A DNA stretch of 64,000 nt from Ruegeria halocynthiae (GTDB lineage: Bacteria; Pseudomonadota; Alphaproteobacteria; Rhodobacterales; Rhodobacteraceae), in NCBI RefSeq assembly GCF_900106805.1, contig NZ_FNNP01000011.1, positions 46,937 to 110,936 of the forward strand. Direction: 5' to 3'. A program made the position numbers and the translations under genes. This document shows positions 1 to 9,238 of this stretch, piece by piece. How positions within the stretch are numbered: position 1 is the first letter of the stretch; each line of letters begins with the position of its first letter. The notes below the pieces were generated by a model. That model was not told the DNA's origin and ran no database searches. It saw only the letters and a list, made by a program, of their open reading frames with translations.

Positions 1-747
1 AATAATCTTGCGCTCGTTGTGCTCGACACCGCGATCCTGCGGCTGACCTTTCCGATCCTCGCAGTTGGTCTTGCGGTGATGGCCGAGGACCGCGGATGGG
101 GGCTCTTCAACAACATAGATGTACCGGTTTGGGTTGCCATAGCGGTCTCAATGCTGCTTCTCGATCTTGCGATCTACCTTCAGCACGTGATGTTCCACGC
201 CGTGCCGGGGCTATGGCGGCTGCACCGGATGCATCACGCCGATCTTGATTTCGACGCGACCACAGGCTTGCGGTTCCACCCGGTAGAAATCCTCATCTCG
301 ATGGGGATCAAGCTGGCGGTCGTTGCAGCTTTGGGTCCCCCCGCTGTCGCCGTGCTCTTGTTCGAGGTCATCTTGAACGCGACGGCGCTTTTCAATCACG
401 CCAACATTGATCTTCCGCGGCCGGTAGATCGTTTCCTCAGATGGATCATCGTCACCCCGGACATGCACCGAGTGCACCATTCCATTGATCCACGCGAAAC
501 CAACTCGAACTTCGGCTTTAATCTACCGTGGTGGGATCGGCTTCTGGGGACTTACGTCGCGCAGCCTGCGAAAGGGCACAAGGGTATGATGATCGGCATT
601 AAGCAGTTTCGCACGCGTCGCGACCTCTGGCTCGACCGGATGTTGATTCAACCCTTTCTCGGCCCGGCGAGTGGAGGTGCGCTTGACGCCCGCAGCAATC
701 GGAAGCGATCTTCATCCATCTCATCCAAGCCGGGCGCTGACAAATAG
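1..747 (+). CDS. Sterol desaturase / fatty acid hydroxylase family membrane protein (5' partial)
   Basis: The frame is open to the left window edge, so the N-terminus is probably missing; an internal GTG lies at 19. Counting from that GTG, the di-iron histidine clusters of the fatty acid hydroxylase superfamily are in order: HxxxH at 56-60, HRMHH at 69-73, a lone H at 87, NHAN at 126-129 and HRVHH at 150-154. Hydrophobic stretches near residues 5-20, 36-54 and 95-120 fit a membrane enzyme. Members hydroxylate or desaturate lipid acyl chains or sterols using O2; the substrate here cannot be told. The tail after about residue 215 is basic and low in complexity. No partner gene is visible in the window. 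Confidence 0.85.
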   Translation, partial: NNLALVVLDTAILRLTFPILAVGLAVMAEDRGWGLFNNIDVPVWVAIAVSMLLLDLAIYLQHVMFHAVPGLWRLHRMHHADLDFDATTGLRFHPVEILISMGIKLAVVAALGPPAVAVLLFEVILNATALFNHANIDLPRPVDRFLRWIIVTPDMHRVHHSIDPRETNSNFGFNLPWWDRLLGTYVAQPAKGHKGMMIGIKQFRTRRDLWLDRMLIQPFLGPASGGALDARSNRKRSSSISSKPGADK

Positions 748-1057
748 ATCAAAAGCCGTGAACCAATGATCTTTTGCGTGGTCCTCAGCCATTTGTGCAA
801 GATGCAGCACAAGTGACTTTGGGCTCATTCGTTGAATCCGCCGCGCCACGCGCTAACGGGGGCTTAGTTGAAAGCTCTTGCAGTAAGATTTCGCCCGTGC
901 CGCAATGGACCCCTATCACGGGGCAGCCCTATGTCAGACTGTGAATGACCACCTTCCCGGTGGGCCTCACATCAATGTCAAAGTGACGCACCTGAGTTAC
1001 ATCTAAGATCGCTGGCGGCACAAAGCACACCCAATTGTCGTGACCAGGGCGCCTGAC
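748..1057. other. Intergenic region without a recognisable gene
   Basis: About 310 bases lie between the hydroxylase stop and the regulatory repeat ahead of the AraC gene. I see no coding frame with a family signature, no T-tailed hairpin and no RNA gene. It probably holds the 3' end of the left transcript and part of the AraC promoter. Confidence 0.4.
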
Positions 1058-1092
1058 GCTTTTGGACATTTGTTGTTGGCTTTTGGACAATT
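1058..1092 (+). promoter_or_regulatory. Direct repeat, candidate AraC-type operator
   Basis: The 11-base word GCTTTTGGACA occurs at 1058 and again at 1079, exactly 21 bases apart, just upstream of the AraC-family gene. AraC-family proteins have two helix-turn-helix motifs and commonly bind direct repeats on the same DNA face about two helical turns apart, so this is a good candidate autoregulatory site. The repeat is seen directly; the binding is inferred. Confidence 0.45.
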
Positions 1093-1137
1093 GCAGTGAC
1101 TATAGGGCGGTGTGTGACGATCAGGGGTGAAGCGAAA

Positions 1138-2145
1138 GTGCCACGGGTCAGCGCTTACAGACTGCAAAACGTTGGGCTGCGTTATTCGCAAGAACCTGGC
1201 GCGCGCATTCCGTTTCCTGAAGTTCTAGACATGGCGGGGGTACCCATTGATATCGGCGGAAGCCCCGACGCCACTGTCGAGTTGCTTCATGAGGCGGGTG
1301 CGGTTGAAACTGCGTGCCGGGTTTTGGAAGATAAAACCTTTGCGGCGCGTGTGGGGCTATCGGCGCAAGGTCCCGGGACACTTTTGGCTTACATCGTACG
1401 GGCAGCCGAAACGGTGGAAGACGCGCTGGTACTCACGCAGCGCTTCTATGCAATGCAGGACCCTGACCTGCGGTTAGATGTCGTGGGTGCACCTGATGAG
1501 CCCAAGATCACTCTGGAGAGCAGTGTTATCCCGGCGCATCAATACCCTCGCCACCGTGAAATGCTGATATTCGGTCTATATAAGCGAGTTCAACAAATAA
1601 CCTCTGGCGGGCTTGCACCGATCTCTGTCGAGTTGGAAACGGACGATGCCGAGCACTGCCGGCTTCTGGCCGATTTGGCAGCATGTGAAGTCTCAGGCTT
1701 TAAATCCGGATACGCCTTGGCTCTGCCCTCAAACGGCATGAGTTTTCGGATACCAACGGCAGGCCCCACCTTATTGAGGCATTTACGTAGGCACGGGGAA
1801 GAACAACTGAAGGCGCAGCCTGATGCAGTCCGCAGTCTGTCCGATCGCATTGTGGAAATGCTTGGGGAGCGTCTTCCCGGACCGATACCAAACGGCGACG
1901 AAATAGCCGGAGAGCTTGGACTAACGCGGCGCACTATGACCCGGCACCTGTCGGCCGAGGGAACAAGCTTTAAGTTGCTCTTGGAAGGGGTGTTATGTGA
2001 CCTGTCCAAGCGGATGCTTCGTAGTGGTGAGGGTGTCGCCCGTGTTGCCTTCATGCTTGGGTTTGCGGATCAGGCCGCCTTTTCGGTGGCGTTCAAGCGA
2101 TGGACATGCGAAACGCCCGCCAGGTTCCGTAAAGCTGGCCGCTAA
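1138..2145 (+). CDS. AraC family transcriptional regulator (OruR/ArgR-like ligand-binding type)
   Basis: A 335-residue protein with the two-part layout of AraC regulators that carry an Arabinose_bd/OruR-type N-terminal domain (about residues 10-190) and a C-terminal double helix-turn-helix (about 235-330). In the latter, the DEIAGELGLTRRTMTRHL and VARVAFMLGFADQAAFSVAF segments are typical of HTH_18. I chose the GTG at 1138 because a GGGGTGA-like ribosome site precedes it and the family's conserved N-terminus begins three residues later. A GTG at 1096 would add 14 residues and place the start directly after the repeat at 1058-1092. The gene stands alone, so its target is unknown; relatives often control amino-acid catabolism or lipid metabolism. 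Confidence 0.85.
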   Translation: MPRVSAYRLQNVGLRYSQEPGARIPFPEVLDMAGVPIDIGGSPDATVELLHEAGAVETACRVLEDKTFAARVGLSAQGPGTLLAYIVRAAETVEDALVLTQRFYAMQDPDLRLDVVGAPDEPKITLESSVIPAHQYPRHREMLIFGLYKRVQQITSGGLAPISVELETDDAEHCRLLADLAACEVSGFKSGYALALPSNGMSFRIPTAGPTLLRHLRRHGEEQLKAQPDAVRSLSDRIVEMLGERLPGPIPNGDEIAGELGLTRRTMTRHLSAEGTSFKLLLEGVLCDLSKRMLRSGEGVARVAFMLGFADQAAFSVAFKRWTCETPARFRKAGR

Positions 2146-2287
2146 AGGGCTTAGCGTCAGGGGGCAGAAGATGTCCAAGATCCACAAAACCTTGTCCCGT
2201 CTCCAAAAGAAAGCAGGCCATCGGGTCACCTAGTTCATTGGCACACAGCAGCCGCGGTGGTTGCTGACCCAGAACAAGGATAACCCT

Positions 2288-2581
2288 ATGAAGACCTCGA
2301 AGAAGAAACTCTTTATCGCCCCGATCTCCGGCGCACTTCTAATCGCCATGGCAGCCACGGCTCAGGCCGACTACGTCACCGACAAAGCGATCAAGGGCGC
2401 AGTTGTCGGTGCCACGATAGCCGGTATTGCTGGCGAAAACATTGTAGGTGGCGCTGCCGCTGGTGCCGCAGTTGGCGCCGTGGGTGGTGCGATCCAGAAG
2501 GACAACTTCGAAGACGCGCAAGACGAAGCTCAGGAGCGCCGCGACGACTTCAAGGAAGAACACAAAGACTGGAACGACTAA
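2288..2581 (+). CDS. Small exported glycine-zipper protein
   Basis: A 97-residue protein with a Sec signal peptide (basic start, hydrophobic core, likely cleavage after an AQA motif near residue 27). A glycine-zipper stretch follows at about residues 37-70, rich in GAxxGA/GGAAAGAAVG repeats, and then an acidic and basic charged tail. The start at 2288 is supported by an AAGGA ribosome site at 2276-2280; a longer frame from 2261 lacks one. Glycine-zipper proteins of this size (YMGG/osmotically induced lipoprotein-like) insert into or associate with envelope membranes. There is no lipobox cysteine here. The exact role is unknown. Confidence 0.7.
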   Translation: MKTSKKKLFIAPISGALLIAMAATAQADYVTDKAIKGAVVGATIAGIAGENIVGGAAAGAAVGAVGGAIQKDNFEDAQDEAQERRDDFKEEHKDWND

Positions 2582-2889
2582 AGCTCGACCGCCAACGAAA
2601 CAGAAATAGGAGAAACACAGCCGAACAGACCTGACTGGTCAGCATGCGCTGTTAGCATCCAGACGCAGTTTGACTGACCATCCCGCACAGAACTCGCACA
2701 GTTTCTGATAGGTTGCCATTCGGCTCGAGAAACGAGCCGGGTGGCAACTTTGTTTTGGGTACTTGAACACAACGCGCGCCCTGACCGAGCGCATTTCAAA
2801 TGCCACTTCCAATCTTGCCCATCTCGACTCGGGTTTTGTCTAGAACCCAAACGAACTGAGACGGGTGCTGACCTTGAATCTTGCTCATC

Positions 2890-3275
2890 AGAATGACATT
2901 GACGAGCCGGTGGCCTGATGCCCAAAACTCTTATCCGAACTGGTCCGGAACACGGAGGCTGGGCAGCAGGTTTTCCGCCGTGACCAGATCGAAACCAACA
3001 TAATCCGATGTCTGCCCTGGAGGGGATTTCTGTCCTCATAAGCTACCCGTGCACGTTGACGAGGACGTGGATTTTGGTCGTGAAGCCACTGCGAGAACGG
3101 CTGAAGTGATGTTGCGGAGTTGTCCTTTGGCGCCCGCAGCTCGCTTGTGGTCACAAACCTCAGAGTCGCCGATCGTCTGGAGCACATACGGCACAGTCTC
3201 GCCTTCGGTCATCGCCTCTATGATCTCCCCCAATAACGCTACCAGAGTCCAACGCCGAAACTGGCGGTAGACACT
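2890..3275 (-). pseudogene. Eroded IS5-family transposase remnant
   Basis: Read on the minus strand from 3272, the frame gives YRQFRRWTLVALLGEI, later AAGAKG and then a TSDYVGFDLV block in another frame. These match the N-terminal half and middle of small IS5-group transposases that have YRxFRRW, HHQAAGAKG and GQTSDYxGFDLV. The catalytic D of the usual MIDST motif is lost, and at least one frameshift near 3040 and a stop near 2925 break it. Further left, to about 2600, the DNA is probably the rest of the element but is too eroded to assign. No terminal repeats could be fixed. Confidence 0.65.
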
Positions 3276-3290
3276 TGACTATTTGTCAGA

Positions 3291-3676
3291 CTCTGCCGGC
3301 AGGTCCGCCATGGGGTTCCTGTTCGCGCAATCCAGAAAATACTTTCTAAAACATGGCGGTGGCCGGTATACTAACGTCGCTTTGGGGCGCGAACGGATAG
3401 AATGAAACTCTCAATGAGAACCTAATCTTCGTCCGACCTGAGGTCTAGTGCCAAACTAGTCTGCATTGCAGATATCAGCATGAAACATACCCGGCAGACG
3501 GTGTGAATCCCTTTTGTCAACACGGCTTAGGCGTTCGACCAAATCATCGAGAGATATCAGCGGTACGATCAAGATCATTCGGAGTTCAGGAATTTAACGG
3601 ACCATATATTCCATTAACATAATGAATAAATGGTCTAGGCTGCTCGACGGCTGAATCGGAATCTAAGGAGAAAAGC
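3291..3676. other. Intergenic region upstream of the AsmA gene
   Basis: This stretch has no gene I recognise. It is more AT-rich than its surroundings between about 3560 and 3640, which is where a promoter for the AsmA-like gene would be expected, and it ends in a clear ribosome site (TAAGGAG at 3664-3670) seven bases ahead of the GTG start. Confidence 0.4.
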
Positions 3677-6319
3677 GTGCGATACCTAGCAAAAGGTGTA
3701 TTGATTTGTTGTGCTGTCGCGGTTTTCGCGGTTTGGCTATTACTGTCTTCTGCGTTGTTTTCTTCTGTAAGGACAGCTTTCGTTGAAAACCTGATCACCA
3801 AGAAACTTGGTCAGGACGTTATAATAGAAGATGAAGTACGTCTGGGCCTTGGTCGGCAACTGCAGGTATCAGCGACAGGGCTGGTATTGCCCGGTCTGCC
3901 GCATGCTGATGTGAACCTGGCGGCAATCGACAAGCTTGAGTTCGCAGTTTCCGCGCGCGACCTCTGGAACAGTAAACTATCGCTGAGCAACCTTTCTGTC
4001 TCGGGTGTTCACCTGAACCTGATCACAGGCAAAGACGGCGTTGGAAACTGGCAGTCCAGTTCCCAAACTGATGTTGAAGCCGGGAAGCCTGAAAAAGCCC
4101 CAAAACTGTCTGTGGCAGGCATTCTAACTGACCACAAAATTGACCTGACCGACATTACCATTCTTTATCAGAGCGACGTAAACGGACTCGAGCTTGATCT
4201 GAAAGTTCCTGAATTGCATCTGACGCGTGACAAGGAAGCCGACGTTGCGACCGCAATAGGGACCGGTTCACTGAACGGACAGAAGTTTGATCTGAACGCG
4301 ACATTCCCCGTGGAAGACCCGTTTCAAGTGGCGGTGAAATTTGAACAGATTTCGATTGCTGCCAAGGAAGTCCCGCAGGAGAGCGGGCTGCAAGTGAAGA
4401 CGACCATAGAGATAGCTGAACTTGGCCAGCTGCTTGATATTCTGAAGCTTAACCGCGTTTTGGAAGGCTCAGGCAATATTGGCGCAACGTTCAAAACGGT
4501 CGACGGCGTTGCCCGGATTAATGACCTAAGTGTATTGGCTGAATTGGATGGCGGGCAGAGCCTCGCGCTGACCGGACAAATCGGAGAGTTGGGGAACGCC
4601 GAAGACGTATCGCTGACAACCCGTATTCGATTGTACCCTGAAGATGCTGAACCAGCCCCAGCCGCATCGCGGTATGATCTTAAACTTATCGCAGTCGATA
4701 TGGTTATCGACAGCGTGCCCGAGCAGATTCCGCAGCGGCAAATGGTCATTAAGACCAACGGATTCACATTGGACACGTCTGGCGAGGGTCCACCTCCGAT
4801 CAAGTTCTCCGAGCTTTCCAGAACACCAGAAGGCGCCTTACGGGTTGGAAGCATTAATCTGAGAATTGGGAACCCCGCTGATCCGTTTATCATTTTGGAC
4901 GGTTCGGTCGATGACGCGCTGCAGTTACAAGGAATATCAGCAGAAGGTCTAATGGATGTTCCAGCAAGCAGTTTGATCTCACCAGAACTGTTGGGGCCGG
5001 ATGATCAACTCGGCAGGTTTTCCGGCGACTTTCATTTGAACGGCGATATCAATCAGCTGTCGCTGACGAATTTGGATGGTCAGACAAGCGAAACGGACGT
5101 CTGGAACCTCAACGTACACGGCACTGTCAAGAATGTACTCAAGTTCGAAAACTTGGATTTGGCAATTGATGTCGAAGTTCCATCCGGGGCGGACCTATTA
5201 GATGCCCTATCACTTGAACCCGTTGAAACCGGGCAGGTTCGCTTTGAAATAGGACTTGTGAGCGAAGGCGCCGATTGGAACGCAACTGCCAGTGTCGAGG
5301 TTGCCGACTCTGTCCTGAAAATTGTGGCCGATCTTGATGATGCAACAAGTGACCCTGTCTTGCAGGGTTCCATAGAGAGTGACCTGATCAAGATAGATCA
5401 GATCCGAACCATCGTGCAGGCTGCCGCACAGTTGCGGAAGCTGGGCGGCTCAGAGCCGGAGGAGCAAGAATCTAAGCAAGAAGACGAGGGCGACCAAGGT
5501 GCGTTAAGAGATGTGACGCTTAAACCTATCGGGCGTTCCATTCTCTTGTCCGGTATGGATATGGATGTCGATATCGACCTTCGCCAAATAGAGGGTGCCA
5601 AAGGCATCAGCAGTTTACAGAGCGAACTTACGCTCAACAAAAATGAGCTTAAGGCCGGGCCTTTGGAGTTCGAATATGGAGGTGCTCATTTCGATGTCAG
5701 CGGGCAGATGGATCTTTCGAATGACGCGCATCTGCTAATGTTGACCGGCAAGGCGGGCGGCTGGCAACTGGATGATATTCTTCACACTCTGAACTTCAAA
5801 AAGGGTGCAAGCGGTACGATCTATGCAGATTTTTCGGTGACCGGAGGAACCGATTCACCTAAGCACTTTGCCAGCACCATGAGTGGCAACGCCACAGTAT
5901 CAATGCGTGATGGCTCGATCGAGACCCAGCTTTTAGATCTGGCGGGGCTGGGGGTGCTTCCTTGGGTGTTTACTAAGGAAAAACAGAAGGTTGCCCCAAT
6001 CGTATGTTTGCGCGCGCCGATTAGCATCTCCAATGGAAGTATTTCGACGAAGCAAACCACATTGGAAACAGATCATGTCCAAGTTGTCGTCTTTGGCGGG
6101 GTTAACGTGGCAGGCAAGGTTTTGGACTTAAACTTACAGCCCCGCAAGATTGGCGAACCTCTTTCGAAGAGCCCATGGCCAGTGACGTTAAAGGGCCCGC
6201 TAACCAAACCAAAGATCAAGGTCAAAGACGGTCCGAAACGACTGAAACGATCAAATGGTGCGGATAAAATGCCGGCAAAAAGAAAACTTTGCGTCCCGGA
6301 TATTTTGCAACTTCAGTAG
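3677..6319 (+). CDS. AsmA family protein
   Basis: An 880-residue protein starting at a GTG with a strong ribosome site (TAAGGAG at 3664-3670). A single transmembrane helix lies at about residues 5-28, followed by the AsmA-type N-terminal block. A long, low-conservation middle rich in beta strands follows, and then a C-terminal AsmA_2-like region (about 690-850) with the repeated pattern of short strands ending in KGPLTKPKIKV. AsmA proteins are inner-membrane anchored, span the periplasm and are now thought to carry lipids between membranes as bridge-like proteins. The length and the single N-terminal anchor fit the family. The flanking DNA on both sides is insertion-sequence debris, so no operon context helps. 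Confidence 0.85.
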   Translation: MRYLAKGVLICCAVAVFAVWLLLSSALFSSVRTAFVENLITKKLGQDVIIEDEVRLGLGRQLQVSATGLVLPGLPHADVNLAAIDKLEFAVSARDLWNSKLSLSNLSVSGVHLNLITGKDGVGNWQSSSQTDVEAGKPEKAPKLSVAGILTDHKIDLTDITILYQSDVNGLELDLKVPELHLTRDKEADVATAIGTGSLNGQKFDLNATFPVEDPFQVAVKFEQISIAAKEVPQESGLQVKTTIEIAELGQLLDILKLNRVLEGSGNIGATFKTVDGVARINDLSVLAELDGGQSLALTGQIGELGNAEDVSLTTRIRLYPEDAEPAPAASRYDLKLIAVDMVIDSVPEQIPQRQMVIKTNGFTLDTSGEGPPPIKFSELSRTPEGALRVGSINLRIGNPADPFIILDGSVDDALQLQGISAEGLMDVPASSLISPELLGPDDQLGRFSGDFHLNGDINQLSLTNLDGQTSETDVWNLNVHGTVKNVLKFENLDLAIDVEVPSGADLLDALSLEPVETGQVRFEIGLVSEGADWNATASVEVADSVLKIVADLDDATSDPVLQGSIESDLIKIDQIRTIVQAAAQLRKLGGSEPEEQESKQEDEGDQGALRDVTLKPIGRSILLSGMDMDVDIDLRQIEGAKGISSLQSELTLNKNELKAGPLEFEYGGAHFDVSGQMDLSNDAHLLMLTGKAGGWQLDDILHTLNFKKGASGTIYADFSVTGGTDSPKHFASTMSGNATVSMRDGSIETQLLDLAGLGVLPWVFTKEKQKVAPIVCLRAPISISNGSISTKQTTLETDHVQVVVFGGVNVAGKVLDLNLQPRKIGEPLSKSPWPVTLKGPLTKPKIKVKDGPKRLKRSNGADKMPAKRKLCVPDILQLQ

Positions 6320-6449
6320 TGGCGGGGGCAGTCGGTTCAAGAACAAATCGAGAGTTCAAGAAATCTGACTATGCTTCCGGGAAACGTTTTCTGCTTTGGG
6401 CTCGGCGCTGTCAGACAAATTCGAACCAGTCTCACCTAGTCCAATACAG

Positions 6450-6905
6450 CTGGGATCTGTTGCGAAGTTTCTGACTGACCGAAGAGTTTATACCGAACCC
6501 AGGGCTTATCCGCCAGGAGCGGTCAAATAGTCCCTTATGCATGCGCGCTACGTCGGCGATTTCACTCGCGTATTTTACCACCCAATGTTTCAGCGTCTTG
6601 TGTTCTACCGCAATGCCACGCTCTCCCATGATTTCTTCAAGATCACGGTACGACACGCCATATCGGACGTAGAAGAATACAGCAAAGAGGATCACATCCT
6701 TGGGATAAACAAGCCGGCTGCCACAAAGTTCTTCGCCCGGGTGTTGGAAGCCAATGGCCTTCCTCGAAAGGTCGTCATTGATAAGAGCGGCGCCAACACT
6801 GCTGGTATCAAAGTGTCCCACATGATCCGAAAGGCTCAAATTACGCCCGGAATCTGTCCGTTCAAACAGTTCGCTGAGATGGCTACCTAGTTTCGTTGCA
6901 ATCTC
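6450..6905. mobile_element. Scrambled IS6-family remnant with opposed fragments
   Basis: Two pieces of IS6-type transposase sit head to head. On the minus strand, about 6705-6510 encodes the N-terminal part with the YPKDVILFAVFFYVRYG and SYRDLEEIM motifs, then breaks off at DRSWR before the first catalytic aspartate. On the plus strand, about 6724-6890 encodes the later part, ending KFFARVLEANGLPRK, VIDKSGANTAGIK and MIRKAQITPG, with an internal deletion joining the last two. A terminal-repeat-like sequence (TTGCGAAGTTTCTGACTGACC) is at about 6460-6480 and another TTGC end near 6897. Neither fragment can make a transposase. Confidence 0.75.
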
Positions 6906-6986
6906 CAAGACAGTTCAGTCTGCTCTAAACTTTGCAATAATGCCATTCAGATGCGTGCAAATAAGTTGGCAATGCCGTCATATGAG

Positions 6987-7781
6987 TTAGTTTTTGCTGA
7001 GTGCTGTGATGATATCGGGCAATCGGGATTTGTCGCCAGCCGCCAACACAGTGCCGTCCATGTCAAACGACAATTCCGAACCATCCCATGTAGTAACGAT
7101 GCCACCTGCACCCTGAATGATCGCAGCGCAGGCATATACATCGAAGGCATCCAGCCCGGCATCGACCGCAAAATCGCTGCGCCCCGATGCCAGTGCGCCG
7201 TATGAGAAACAAGAGCCGCCATATTGAACATACGTCACCTGTTTGCGCAGACGGGTGAACCGCGCCAATTGGTCCGGCCTCATGAAATCGGAATTGCTGC
7301 AAGTCACGTAAGCCGATCCGAGGGTATCGCAGGGGCGCGTTGTGACAGGCGTTCCGTTGAGAAATGCGCAGGTGTGATTGACACCGGTCCAGCGGTCATC
7401 GGTCAATGGATGATCAATCACACCGATGAACGGCTTGCCCCTCCATGCCAGCGCGATCAGCGTGCCATAAACGGGTATTCCTGCAACAAAGGCCGCTGTC
7501 CCATCAATCGGGTCCAGCACCCAGACAAATTCGGCGTCCGTGTTGATGTTCTCAAACTCTTCGCCGAAAATTCCGTGGTCCGGATAACGGGCAATGATCA
7601 TCTCCCGCAGTTTTTCCTCAACCGCCTTGTCGGTTGTCGTCACATAGGACGCATCGGCCTTGATCGTGACTTCGGGCAATGCCTGCGCTGCCTTCAGCAA
7701 CATGGCACGGCTGGCATCGGCCAGTGTCTCTGCGAAGGATAAAAACTCTGCGTGCGGAGGAAGGACCTGTGTCATCTGCAT
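6987..7781 (-). CDS. Inositol monophosphatase family phosphatase (HisN/IMPase-like)
   Basis: A 264-residue member of the Mg-dependent inositol monophosphatase fold. Metal-binding residues are visible: GEE at 73-75, DPIDGT at 90-95 and the late aspartate D214 in a FDV motif. Family members hydrolyse inositol phosphate, histidinol phosphate, 3'-phosphoadenosine phosphate or similar small phosphoesters; the true substrate cannot be read from sequence. The start at 7781 was chosen because it lies seven bases past the stop of the ABC ATPase gene, while the longer frame would overlap it. It is the last gene of an operon with a polar amino-acid transporter and a class V aminotransferase, so it may act on a phosphorylated amino acid or amino alcohol that this system handles. 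Confidence 0.85.
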   Translation of the reverse strand: MQMTQVLPPHAEFLSFAETLADASRAMLLKAAQALPEVTIKADASYVTTTDKAVEEKLREMIIARYPDHGIFGEEFENINTDAEFVWVLDPIDGTAAFVAGIPVYGTLIALAWRGKPFIGVIDHPLTDDRWTGVNHTCAFLNGTPVTTRPCDTLGSAYVTCSNSDFMRPDQLARFTRLRKQVTYVQYGGSCFSYGALASGRSDFAVDAGLDAFDVYACAAIIQGAGGIVTTWDGSELSFDMDGTVLAAGDKSRLPDIITALSKN

Positions 7782-7788
7782 TTGGCCT

Positions 7789-8541
7789 TTAGTGTGAAAG
7801 TATCTGGCTGAGGAATTTCTTGGTGCGTTCACTTTTGGGATTATCGAAGAATTGCGCAGGTGCGGCTTCTTCTACAATTTCACCTTCATCCATGAAGATA
7901 ATGCGATCCGCGACCGACCGGGCAAACCCCATTTCATGGGTCACGCAGATCATGGTCATGCCTTCCTTAGCCAGATCGACCATCACCTCAAGGACCTCGT
8001 TGATCATTTCCGGATCTAGCGCCGACGTGGGTTCGTCAAACAGCATGATCTCGGGCTTCATACATAGCGCACGCGCAATGGCGACCCGCTGCTGTTGTCC
8101 CCCTGACAGCGCAATCGGGTATTTTTCGGCTTGTTCAGGGATCTTCACCCGTTTCAGATAGTGCATCGCCGTTTCGCGCGCCTCGGCCTTGGGAATTTTG
8201 CGCACCAGCTGTTGCGCCAGCATCAGGTTCTTGACGATTGTCATATGCGGAAACAGATTGAAGCTTTGGAATACCATCCCGACCTCGCGGCGCACGGCAT
8301 TGATGTCCTTGACCTGATCCGTCAGTTCCTTGCCATCAATGATGATATGGCCATCATTGTGATCTTCCAGTCGATTGATGCACCGGATCATCGTTGATTT
8401 ACCCGACCCGGATGGCCCGCACACCACGATGCGCTCGCCCTTGCGCACCTCAAGGTTGATGTTCTTGAGGGCTTGGAAACTCCCGAAGAATTTGTTTACC
8501 CCCTGCATCTGGATCAAAGGCTGTGCGTCTGATGTGCTCAT
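7789..8541 (-). CDS. Polar amino acid ABC transporter, ATP-binding subunit
   Basis: A 250-residue ABC ATPase of the GlnQ/HisP class. Walker A is GPSGSGKS at 42-49, the Q-loop lies near 92, the signature LSGGQ at 145-149 and Walker B LFDEP at 167-171, followed by the family's SALDPE D-loop and the switch histidine in a VTHE motif. It would energise the two permeases directly upstream. It is separated from the upstream permease by one base, so the genes are almost certainly co-transcribed. Confidence 0.95.
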   Translation of the reverse strand: MSTSDAQPLIQMQGVNKFFGSFQALKNINLEVRKGERIVVCGPSGSGKSTMIRCINRLEDHNDGHIIIDGKELTDQVKDINAVRREVGMVFQSFNLFPHMTIVKNLMLAQQLVRKIPKAEARETAMHYLKRVKIPEQAEKYPIALSGGQQQRVAIARALCMKPEIMLFDEPTSALDPEMINEVLEVMVDLAKEGMTMICVTHEMGFARSVADRIIFMDEGEIVEEAAPAQFFDNPKSERTKKFLSQILSH

Positions 8542-8542
8542 G

Positions 8543-9238
8543 TCATCCCTCCCGCTGCGTGTATCGGCCGAGATATCTTTCGATCACACCAAACAGCTTT
8601 TGAATTCCGAACGTGAAAATCATGTAGACGATCGCAAGCGATATAAAGATTTCGTATGGCGCATAGGTATCGGCCACGATGGTCCGTGCGATGCCTGTCA
8701 TATCCGCAATGGTGATTGTACTGGCCAGTGCCGTCGATTTCAGCAGGCTGATCACATCATTGCTGTAGGCCGGCAGCGCCAGTCGCGCGGCGATCGGGGC
8801 AGTGAGGTAGATGAATTTCTGCCGTACGGACATGCCCAGGGCTGATCCGGCCTCCAGAATGCCCTTACTGACGCCCAACACACCGCCCCGTAGAATTTCC
8901 GAAACATAGGCCCCGGTGTTCAATGTCAGTGCCAGGATGGCACAACCCATGGGTTCGCGCAGAATTGGCCAGAAGATGCTGTCGCGTACCGTTTCGAACT
9001 GCGGCAGGCCATAGTAGATGATGAAGATCTGAACCAGAATGGGTGTGCCCCGGAAGACGTAAATATAAACCTGCGCCGGAAAGCTCAGATACCATCTGCC
9101 GCTTATTCGCATCAACAGCAGGAAAATCGCCAGTGTCAGCCCTAAAAAACCCGAAATGATGAGCAGCTTGAACGTGATCCCGATGCCCATCAGCATCATT
9201 GGCAGGCTTTCGGCAATAAGGTTGAGATCGAAACTCAT
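8543..9238 (-). CDS. Polar amino acid ABC transporter, permease (HisM/GlnP type)
   Basis: A 231-residue inner-membrane protein with about five hydrophobic helices and the binding-protein-dependent permease EAA-like loop (EAGSALGMS near residues 128-136), which contacts the ATPase. It overlaps the upstream permease by four bases (ATGA), a sign of tight translational coupling. With the neighbouring permease it would form a heterodimeric channel for a polar amino acid or opine-like substrate. Its family (HisMQ/GlnP/ArtQM) is clear; the substrate is not. Confidence 0.93.
   Translation of the reverse strand: MSFDLNLIAESLPMMLMGIGITFKLLIISGFLGLTLAIFLLLMRISGRWYLSFPAQVYIYVFRGTPILVQIFIIYYGLPQFETVRDSIFWPILREPMGCAILALTLNTGAYVSEILRGGVLGVSKGILEAGSALGMSVRQKFIYLTAPIAARLALPAYSNDVISLLKSTALASTITIADMTGIARTIVADTYAPYEIFISLAIVYMIFTFGIQKLFGVIERYLGRYTQREG

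Noticed and set aside
4324..5640. Several long minus-strand frames opposite the AsmA gene
   Set aside because: They are antisense shadows, serine/arginine-rich with no family motif, and the plus-strand AsmA gene is unbroken.
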